This document shows positions 57,561 to 64,000 of a DNA stretch of 64,000 bases, piece by piece (the first letter of the stretch is position 1; each line of letters begins with the position of its first letter). The notes below the pieces were generated by a model. That model was not told the DNA's origin. It saw only the letters and a list, made by a program, of their open reading frames with translations, and did no database searches. The DNA comes from Gammaproteobacteria bacterium. GTDB lineage: Bacteria; Pseudomonadota; Gammaproteobacteria; SZUA-152. Location of the stretch: contig JAADGF010000068.1 in the NCBI GenBank assembly GCA_013152545.1, positions 62,001-126,000 on the forward strand, written 5' to 3'. The translations under genes and the position numbers were made by a program.

Positions 57561-58280
57561 GATAGCACCTCGGCTAATTTGATTTTTTATTGAGAACAGC
57601 AAGTACAATGCCATGACAAAATTTTAGTTATTTATTCAACAGTTAAACGACCCTCTCCCATATACCAAACAATGATTGTAAGATATACCGACATAAGATT
57701 TAATGATTAAGAAGACTGTGATCGCTATTGATCGATTCACTCAAAAAAACACTCATTTTTTAACCAGGTATTGCTAAAGCAGCTAACAAATAATGTATTT
57801 ATCATTAAATACTGTAAAATTTTTCGACATTTAGCCTGCAATTTTGATGGGCAGTATAAAGCGTGGCTTAACAGTGTCACGGTATCATGATCAGAGCGCT
57901 GATCATGGTGTACCGGCCTGGATGAAGCTCAGTTGTAACAATTCAGTTTATTAAGTTGCAGATGCCAATATGCCTAACTAAACGCAAAAACATCGTTTTT
58001 AGAGACTGGCTATAATTGCTGCTGCATGCAATGATAAACGACTCAACCCCGAAATATTTTCGATCTCATGAATAGCTGCGTGGAGCCGCCAAAAAAACAT
58101 CTCTTTTCCGATAAAAGGATTTAAATAGGCGCTGTTAGTTCACATTCAGCTTTGATTGGATAACCATTAACACAAGGGGCTATTGACGTTTGCATTTCCC
58201 CCCTGCCTGAGATACTTTTTCAGCCGCAACAGTAATGAAACCCAAGCGCTAACATATTCTAAACGCGTTAACATAACGAA
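57561..58280. other. intergenic region upstream of the RND operon
   Basis: 720 bp without a credible gene. It contains the 22-base inverted repeat at 57886-57907. A promoter for the RND genes should lie here but no -35/-10 pair stands out. Confidence 0.45.
57886..57907. promoter_or_regulatory. perfect inverted repeat, possible operator
   Basis: CATGATCAG and CTGATCATG, 9 bp arms around a 4 base spacer. It lies about 375 bases upstream of the RND adaptor gene. Such palindromes are typical of dimeric repressor sites, but no regulator gene is adjacent. Confidence 0.4.
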
Positions 58281-59675
58281 ATGGTAGACACAATGAAAAG
58301 CCTCTTACGAAAACCCTTTATGCTCTTTGTCGTGCTAGTACTTGGCATTTTAATTGCCGTGATGATGGTAAAGAACAAAGCGCCACTGGAACACACCGGC
58401 ACAGAGATGCCCCGCAAGGTGGTTGACGTAATAACGGCAAATAAAATACCTTTTCGCGCCCGTGTTACAGCCTACGGTACCGTTGAGCCCTCAACACTAT
58501 TGACAGGCATGGCAGAAGTCAGTGGTAAAATCAGCTACTCTCACCCATTGCTTAAGCAGGGCAATAGCCTTCCAGCAGGTACTACGGTGATACGTATTGA
58601 CCCGGAAGATTATAAGGTAACCCTAACACAAACCCAAGCTGATCTTGCGACTAATCAATCAACCTTAAAACAACTTGAGGAAGAAGAAAAAACCGCACAA
58701 CATTCATTGAAACTTGCAAAACGTAACTTGGTGGTGGGCGAACAAGAGCTAGTACGCATCCAAGGTGTGTTTGAAAAAAACTTGGTGGCACGTTCTGCCG
58801 TGGATGCTGAAGAACAAAAAACCCTTCAGCTAAAACAGCAAGTCGAAGAGCTACAAGGACAGTTAAATACCTTTGAGAGTCGCAAGGCATCCGTCAAAGC
58901 ACAAATTATACGTGCAGAGCAGCAAGTCAAGGGCCAGCACACTACCTTGGGGCGAACAGAAATCAAACTGCCTTTTGATGCACGTATTGGTGAAGTTTCT
59001 ATTGAGAAAGGTGAATTTGTCAGTATTGGAACCCCTTTGTTTGAAGCCCTGGATATTAAAGGTATCGAAATCAACGCGCAGTTACCTATTCTGCATATGC
59101 GCTCACTAGTCAGTCATTTGGACGGTGCCAAGTTCAACGTTAACTCTAATCGTAATATTCAAGACGTGCTGCAATCACTTGAGCTTACCGCAAACGTGCG
59201 ACTAGTAGGCGGTATGCCAGATGCCCATTGGCAGGCTCGTGTGTTGCGCATGAGTGAAGCAATCGATCCAACACGCCGCACTTTAGGTATCGTCGTCGGC
59301 GTAGACCGACCCTATGAAAAAATAATCCCCGGAAAACGTCCACCGTTGTTAAAAGGCATGTACACCGCCGTAGAAATTTCCGGACCAGAACGAAAAGCGA
59401 TGGTTATCCCTCGTAAAGCAATTCACCAGGGCCGCGTTTATGTTGTTAATAACGACAAAAAATTAACGATAAAACCAGTCAAAATACAGTTTCAACAAGG
59501 TGACCTTGCCGTTATCAGCAACGGAATTGAAGAAGGAGAACAAATCATTGTCAATGACATCATCCCAGTCATCGAAGGTATGCCGCTTGAGCCAATGCTA
59601 GCAAAAAAATACGCTGCCAAATTGCTGAAACAGGCAGCAGGTACAAATGAAATCTATAATGACGGGGGAGAATGA
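58281..59675 (+). CDS. RND efflux periplasmic adaptor (HlyD/MFP family)
   Basis: 464 residues (460 if the ATG at 58293 is used). An N-terminal membrane anchor (about 10-30) is followed by a barrel-sandwich domain split by a long coiled coil (about 115-215; QTQADLATNQSTLKQLEEEE...) and a beta-barrel domain (LPFDARIGEVSIEKGEFVSI). The C-terminal membrane-proximal part has VIPRKAIHQGRVYVV. It bridges the RND pump to an outer-membrane channel, which is not in the window. The stop overlaps the pump start (ATGA). Confidence 0.92.
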   Translation: MVDTMKSLLRKPFMLFVVLVLGILIAVMMVKNKAPLEHTGTEMPRKVVDVITANKIPFRARVTAYGTVEPSTLLTGMAEVSGKISYSHPLLKQGNSLPAGTTVIRIDPEDYKVTLTQTQADLATNQSTLKQLEEEEKTAQHSLKLAKRNLVVGEQELVRIQGVFEKNLVARSAVDAEEQKTLQLKQQVEELQGQLNTFESRKASVKAQIIRAEQQVKGQHTTLGRTEIKLPFDARIGEVSIEKGEFVSIGTPLFEALDIKGIEINAQLPILHMRSLVSHLDGAKFNVNSNRNIQDVLQSLELTANVRLVGGMPDAHWQARVLRMSEAIDPTRRTLGIVVGVDRPYEKIIPGKRPPLLKGMYTAVEISGPERKAMVIPRKAIHQGRVYVVNNDKKLTIKPVKIQFQQGDLAVISNGIEEGEQIIVNDIIPVIEGMPLEPMLAKKYAAKLLKQAAGTNEIYNDGGE

Positions 59676-62600
59676 GAGTGATTCGTTATTTTACCGCTCA
59701 CCCTACAGCTGCCAACATTTTAATGACGGTCATCATACTGCTCGGTCTTGTTGCGCTGCCCACACTTAACAAAGAAACCTTTCCCGAAATTAAGAAAAAT
59801 AAGGTAAAAGTCAGTGTACCTTATCCCGGAGCAAGCCCAACTGACGTTGAAGAAGGTATTTGTAATCGCCTGGAAGATGCAACAGACGGTATCAGTTTTC
59901 TTGAAGAACAAACCTGCGAAGCCCGTGACAACATCGGCACACTCACCCTTGACATGCAGGAAAATGGCGATTTAAAACAATTTATCGATGACATTAATGC
60001 CGCTGTCGATATCATTATCGACTTTCCTGACAACGCTGAAGAACCCATCATTGAAGAACTGGGTCGTACCGAAGCAGTCGTAAGCGTCGCCATTAATGCA
60101 GTACTTACCCAGCCAGAGCTAAAATCTCTGGCGGAATATTATCGTAAGCAATTACTGCTGCTGCCAGATGTACCGATTGTCACAGTAGCTGGCTTTTCCA
60201 CTCACCAGTTAAGCGTACTGATAAAACCGGAGACCCTACGGCAATATCAACTTAGCATTCAAGATATCGCCAACCTCATTAAAGATCAAGCCATTGATCT
60301 ACCAGCGGGGACATTGGAGTCCACCGAGCAAACCTATCAAATACGCTTCAAGAACGAACGCACCACAGTGCTTGACCTCTCTGACCTCGTTATTCTCGAC
60401 ACGGAAAAAGGCGGACGCTTACGATTAGGTGACATAGCCACCATTCGAGATGATTTTTCCGACGAAGAAATGCGTACCGACCTCAATGGCAAACCAGCCG
60501 CTATCTTGAAAATCAGTAAAAACAGAAGCGACGACACACTAACCGTATTCAATGCAGTAAAACACTTTGTTGACACAGAAAATGCCCGCCTACCTGACAG
60601 CACGCATTTAGTTATTACGCAAGACTCAGCCTCAATTGTACAAGACCGTTTGAGCCTGTTGGTCACAAATGGCTTGCAAGGGTTAATGTTGGCAACACTG
60701 GCATTGTTTTTGTTTTTTAACTGGCGCTACACTTTTTGGGTGGCCTTGGGTTTACCCATATCGTTCATTGGCGGCTTAGTTGTCATGAGTGTATTTGGCG
60801 TTAGTATTAACATGATATCCATGGTTGCTTTATTGATGGCAATTGGCATTTTAATGGATGATGCCATTGTTATATCTGAAAGTATCGAAACCGAATACCG
60901 TAATGGCAAATCGCCTTTTCATGCAGCAATTGATGGCATTAAAAAAGTCGCCCGTGGCGTCCTTTCATCTTTTGCCACATCCGCTATATTATTTGGCAGT
61001 TTGCTTTTCCTTAAAGGTGATATGGGCCAGGTTATGGGTGTCCTACCCGTGGTGTTATTGTCAGTATTGACCATAAGTCTGATTGAAGCATTTTTGATCC
61101 TGCCCCATCACCTTAAACACTCCTTAGAAAAATACCATAACAACACCAAGCCGCAATGGCGCATTAAATTTGAATATTATTTTGAAAAACTCACCACTAA
61201 TATTGGAAAATTGGGCGATAGCGCTATTCGCTATCGCTACCTAGTACTCGGTGGCGCATTGGCATTGCTCTTTATCTCCATCAGTTTGATTCCGGCAGGA
61301 ATTGTTAAATTCAAGGCATTTCCAGACATTGAGGGAAATATTCTGGAAGCGAAAATTTTAATGCCCCAAGGAACCCCTTTTTCGCGCACCGAAGATGTCG
61401 TCAGTAAAATGTTGACCAGCCTAGAACAAGCCCGTCAGCAACTGTCCTCGGAAGACAATGGCGAATTAGTTAAAAATATCCAGGTTTCTTATAGCACCAA
61501 TACCGATGCAGGAGAAGAAGGTGCCCATTTAGCCACGATTAGCCTGGACCTGCTCGACGCAGAAAAACGCAATACCTCATTAAATGAGTTACGTCGCCTT
61601 TGGTCTGAATCAAGCCCGACAATACCTGATGTCATTTCAATTCAGTTTAAAGAACCCACGTTAGGCCCTGCAGGGCAAGCCATATCGATACGGTTACAGG
61701 GTGATGATCTGAATCAACTATCCAAAGCCTCCTGGGATTTACAAAATTGGTTAAATGGTTATCCAGGAGTATCCAATGTAATGGATGATTTAAGGCCGGG
61801 TAAACCGCAAATTAGCGTTAGTCTTTACCCCGGGGCACTGGCATCCGGGCTTGATGCGCAAAAAATATCATCGCAATTACGCGCTGCCTATCAAGGCATA
61901 AAAGTCAGCGATATCTATCAAGGCCGCGAAGCTTACGAAATTAACGTCATGCTGGACACCGACCCTTACAATGCACTTAATGATTTTAGTAAATTGGTCG
62001 TATTTTCCAAGGCCGGTGTCGACATCCCCCTGACAGCAATTGCGGAAATTAAAGAAGAACGCGAATTCTCACGTATTATACGTGTCAACCACCAACGCAC
62101 TGTCACCATTTCCGGCGACATTGATGCTGAAATTGGCAATACCAATGAAATTATCAAAGACACCAAACACCGTTTTTTGCCCGAGCTAAAGCTCAAATAC
62201 CCAACACTGTTTATCAGCTTGGAAGGCGAAGTCAAAAATAGCCAAGAGACCAATACCTCCGTGCTTTCAGGTTTTTTACTCGGCATTGCCGGCGTCTATT
62301 TATTACTATGCTTGCAATTTGGCAACTACCGTGAACCTATCGTGGTTATGATCAACATACCATTGGCGTTGATCGGTGTTATTTGGGGGCACTTAATCAT
62401 GGGACTCGACCTCACCATGCCGAGCATGATTGGCTTTGTTTCACTGGCAGGTATTGTTGTTAATGACTCGATACTCTTAGTGGAATTTGTTAAATTACGG
62501 TGCCGCGAAGGCATGATGCTACACGAAGCCGCAGGCCAGGCAGTGCGGGATCGTTTTCGCGCAATTTTCCTGACATCAATAACCACTGTTGCCGGCATGT

Positions 62601-62791
62601 TACCACTGCTGTTAGAAACTAGTTTACAAGCCCAGGTTTTGGTGCCCCTTGTTGCAAGTGTAGTGTTTGGCATGCTTTCGTCAACGGTATTAATTTTACT
62701 CGTACTACCAGCCAGCTATACCATCCTGGAAGATCTCGGCTTTGCTGAGCACAACACGGCCACAGCACGACATACTTTAGAGCCTTTGTGA
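59672..62791 (+). CDS. RND efflux pump permease (AcrB/HAE1-like)
   Basis: 1039 residues, full length. It has 12 membrane helices in two halves with large periplasmic loops. TM4 carries the proton-relay Asp pair in GILMDDAIVISESIE; TM10 region has GIVVNDSILLVEF. N-terminal loop motif PYPGASPTDVEEG is typical. The closest flavour is the group of pumps with short adaptors rather than AcrB itself. Substrates cannot be read. Translationally coupled to the adaptor gene. Confidence 0.94.
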   Translation: MRVIRYFTAHPTAANILMTVIILLGLVALPTLNKETFPEIKKNKVKVSVPYPGASPTDVEEGICNRLEDATDGISFLEEQTCEARDNIGTLTLDMQENGDLKQFIDDINAAVDIIIDFPDNAEEPIIEELGRTEAVVSVAINAVLTQPELKSLAEYYRKQLLLLPDVPIVTVAGFSTHQLSVLIKPETLRQYQLSIQDIANLIKDQAIDLPAGTLESTEQTYQIRFKNERTTVLDLSDLVILDTEKGGRLRLGDIATIRDDFSDEEMRTDLNGKPAAILKISKNRSDDTLTVFNAVKHFVDTENARLPDSTHLVITQDSASIVQDRLSLLVTNGLQGLMLATLALFLFFNWRYTFWVALGLPISFIGGLVVMSVFGVSINMISMVALLMAIGILMDDAIVISESIETEYRNGKSPFHAAIDGIKKVARGVLSSFATSAILFGSLLFLKGDMGQVMGVLPVVLLSVLTISLIEAFLILPHHLKHSLEKYHNNTKPQWRIKFEYYFEKLTTNIGKLGDSAIRYRYLVLGGALALLFISISLIPAGIVKFKAFPDIEGNILEAKILMPQGTPFSRTEDVVSKMLTSLEQARQQLSSEDNGELVKNIQVSYSTNTDAGEEGAHLATISLDLLDAEKRNTSLNELRRLWSESSPTIPDVISIQFKEPTLGPAGQAISIRLQGDDLNQLSKASWDLQNWLNGYPGVSNVMDDLRPGKPQISVSLYPGALASGLDAQKISSQLRAAYQGIKVSDIYQGREAYEINVMLDTDPYNALNDFSKLVVFSKAGVDIPLTAIAEIKEEREFSRIIRVNHQRTVTISGDIDAEIGNTNEIIKDTKHRFLPELKLKYPTLFISLEGEVKNSQETNTSVLSGFLLGIAGVYLLLCLQFGNYREPIVVMINIPLALIGVIWGHLIMGLDLTMPSMIGFVSLAGIVVNDSILLVEFVKLRCREGMMLHEAAGQAVRDRFRAIFLTSITTVAGMLPLLLETSLQAQVLVPLVASVVFGMLSSTVLILLVLPASYTILEDLGFAEHNTATARHTLEPL

Positions 62792-62801
62792 AACCAGGCG
62801 T

Positions 62802-63143
62802 TTATTCGCGGTACAATATAATATAGGCTACTATTCCAAACCAACTGAGTAGCAACAACACCCAAGGCAACCAGTGTTGCTTATACTGAATAGCGTCTTT
62901 GCTGTTAATGACTAAATTTTCTGTACTTGTTTGAAAATGAGTGGTCTTTTTAAGTTTTTTATCTAAATCCCTGGCTTTTGCTTTTTGCTGTTTCTTGTAT
63001 TGATCAATACCTTTTTGAATACCCTGTGCAATCAGCTTTGTTTGTTCCTTGCTTTGCCCTGGCCGCTGCGTACCACGGGCAATGTTCATCCCTTCATCTT
63101 TTGTTGACTGCGATACAACACGGTTTTTTGAGTACTTTGCCAT
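62802..63143 (-). CDS. DUF2956 family protein
   Basis: 113 residues. The N-terminal part is basic and polar: TQRPGQSKEQTKLIAQGIQK then GIDQYKKQQKAKARD, typical of DUF2956. A single C-terminal membrane helix (LPWVLLLLSWFGIVAYIILY) ends the protein. Known from Vibrio and Shewanella relatives; function unknown. It converges on the RND permease with 10 bases between the stop codons. Repeat B2 lies just upstream. Confidence 0.82.
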   Translation of the reverse strand: MAKYSKNRVVSQSTKDEGMNIARGTQRPGQSKEQTKLIAQGIQKGIDQYKKQQKAKARDLDKKLKKTTHFQTSTENLVINSKDAIQYKQHWLPWVLLLLSWFGIVAYIILYRE

Positions 63144-63159
63144 TATGATCTATCCTTAG

Positions 63160-63264
63160 ACTAAATGAATCAGTTGAATCGACACGATAATTACGCCTGT
63201 ATGCTCTATCTCCCGCGTCCATGCCATCGGCGCTCTCGCAACGATTTCACTGATTAATTCAGGA
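63160..63264. repeat. dispersed repeat family B, copy B2
   Basis: Inverted ends: ACTAAATGAATCAGTTGAAT at the left and CGATTTCACTGATTAATTCA at the right. The sub-terminal block CGGCGCTCTCGCAACGATT is a variant of the one in B3 and in the transposase remnant. About 105 bp, a shortened copy. Confidence 0.8.
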
Positions 63265-63403
63265 TTATTAAATGTTACATTATTTCATCATCTACCTGGA
63301 AATAGTCCATTGACACACTCGAAAACCACAATACTGACTTAAATCAACGAATTTACCCAGGTATGTTATTAAATTAAATGACACGTTTACAAGGGTGAAA
63401 ACA

Positions 63404-63814
63404 ATGATGTCAAGCTCATTATATAGTGCACTGCTACTGAGTCTCACCGGTTTGTTCTGCTTATTAATTGTGTTAATACCGCTTTTTGAAAAAAACTACA
63501 AAAAGCACCAGGAAAGAAGAGCATTGCGTCGAACGGTTGCTCAATTTCGTTTATTTAAAATGTTATCTTATCTTGGTGTGAATTTCGATCAGTACATAAA
63601 CAAAATACCACCTGCCATTATTTTAAAACACATTGCGGATTGCGAGACTTGCCCCAACACCACTACTTGCGATAAATGCCTAAGAGATGGCCAAATTATC
63701 AACGATATGGGTTTTTGTCCAAACTATCAATCGTTAACCGCTCAAAGCAAGACCCTGTTCCATACAACCAGCGTATTTGATTTGAAAGCAAACCCTATTA
63801 TTTTAAAACGTTAG
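63404..63814 (+). CDS. DUF6455-like membrane-anchored protein
   Basis: 136 residues from the ATG at 63404 (AAGGGTG 6 bases upstream; an in-frame GTG at 63395 overlaps that box). An N-terminal membrane helix (about 8-30) is followed by a basic segment and a Cys-rich domain: HIADCETCPNTTTCDKCLRD, then FCPNYQSL. The pattern resembles DUF6455 (helix, CxxC-type pairs, FCPN). It may bind a metal or a cofactor; nothing is known for certain. It lies between repeats B2 and B3. Confidence 0.7.
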   Translation: MMSSSLYSALLLSLTGLFCLLIVLIPLFEKNYKKHQERRALRRTVAQFRLFKMLSYLGVNFDQYINKIPPAIILKHIADCETCPNTTTCDKCLRDGQIINDMGFCPNYQSLTAQSKTLFHTTSVFDLKANPIILKR

Positions 63815-63817
63815 CTT

Positions 63818-63996
63818 AAACCTAGCACATCAGCTAAATCGTCGCGAGAGCGACTAGGGCGCTGAAGGTAAAAGACTTATTGGGATTTTTTGGACGACAG
63901 CGTATCACCCATACGGTGAGTTCAGAAAACCCCAATAAGTCTTTTAAGATTCTGTGCTATCGGCGTTCGCAGTAGATTCAACTGATGTTAGGTTAA
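63818..63996. repeat. dispersed repeat family B, copy B3
   Basis: Inverted ends: AAACCTAGCACATCAGCTAA at the left and GATTCAACTGATGTTAGGTT at the right. The block TCGCGAGAGCGACTAGGGCG (63842-63861) is the exact complement of the block next to the transposase remnant at about 35453-35472. Inside, AAAAGACTTATTGGG (63870-63884) pairs with CCCAATAAGTCTTTT, a strong hairpin that could also end transcription. Confidence 0.88.
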
Positions 63997-64000
63997 AGCA

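Overview
The window looks like a chromosomal segment of a free-living gammaproteobacterium with moderate to low GC. This rests on the housekeeping gene order: rpsP-rimM-trmD-rplS beside ffh and a divergent ypjD/CNNM pair, pcnB-folK-dNK-panB-panC, and ispB / rplU-rpmA-obgE-proB / rpsT / murJ-ribF-ileS-lspA-fkpB-ispH. That order is typical of the Pseudomonadales/Cellvibrionales-like part of the class. Two PEP-CTERM-type secreted proteins, a PilZ protein, FlgP/FlgT-like envelope proteins and a GspH/FimT minor pilin suggest an environmental, surface-living bacterium. No species can be named from the sequence alone.

Layout. 0-4.4 kb: the tail of an unknown gene, fdxA, a long spacer with a dispersed repeat, a Sel1-repeat protein and grxC. 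4.6-13 kb (all minus): dsbC, yajQ, xerD, ogt, rplS, trmD, rimM, rpsP, ffh and a metallo-beta-lactamase phosphodiesterase. 13.8-18.4 kb (plus): ypjD, a CNNM transporter, and aguA and aguB, which convert agmatine to putrescine. 18.4-24.8 kb: a cold-shock protein, DAHP synthase, small membrane proteins and ppc. 24.8-29.3 kb (minus): panC, panB, a deoxynucleoside kinase, folK and pcnB. 30-34.5 kb: PilZ, FlgT-like, FlgP-like, a vWA-like secreted protein and yajD. 34.5-35.6 kb: a graveyard of repeats with a broken IS630-type transposase. 35.8-49.7 kb: fimT-like, ispH, fkpB, lspA, ileS, ribF, murJ, rpsT, proB, obgE, rpmA, rplU and ispB. 49.8 kb: tRNA-Pro(CGG). 50-54 kb: an accessory run (alpha/beta hydrolase, TfoX-like, DMT exporter, MTHFR-like). 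54-64 kb: narK, two PEP-CTERM proteins, an RND efflux pair, DUF2956 and a DUF6455-like protein.

The most unusual feature is the density of short non-coding dispersed repeats with terminal inverted repeats. I distinguish five families, called A to E here, and they occupy many of the long intergenic gaps. Family A (at least 5 copies, plus stray ends) has a conserved core whose hairpin arms change together between copies. Family B shares its end and sub-terminal sequence with a decayed IS630-type transposase locus inside the same window, so it is probably a MITE mobilised by that element; one copy abuts the pcnB start codon. Family C has three copies, family D two full copies and one end. Family E is a pair of roughly 180 bp copies in inverted orientation that bracket xerD-ogt. 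Other notable points are a probable AUU start for fkpB, three TTATCACG boxes at an exact 16 bp period between ribF and ileS, and a PilZ/FlgT/FlgP/vWA-like cluster with no other flagellar gene nearby.

All functional calls come from reading motifs and remembered family features. No database search was run.
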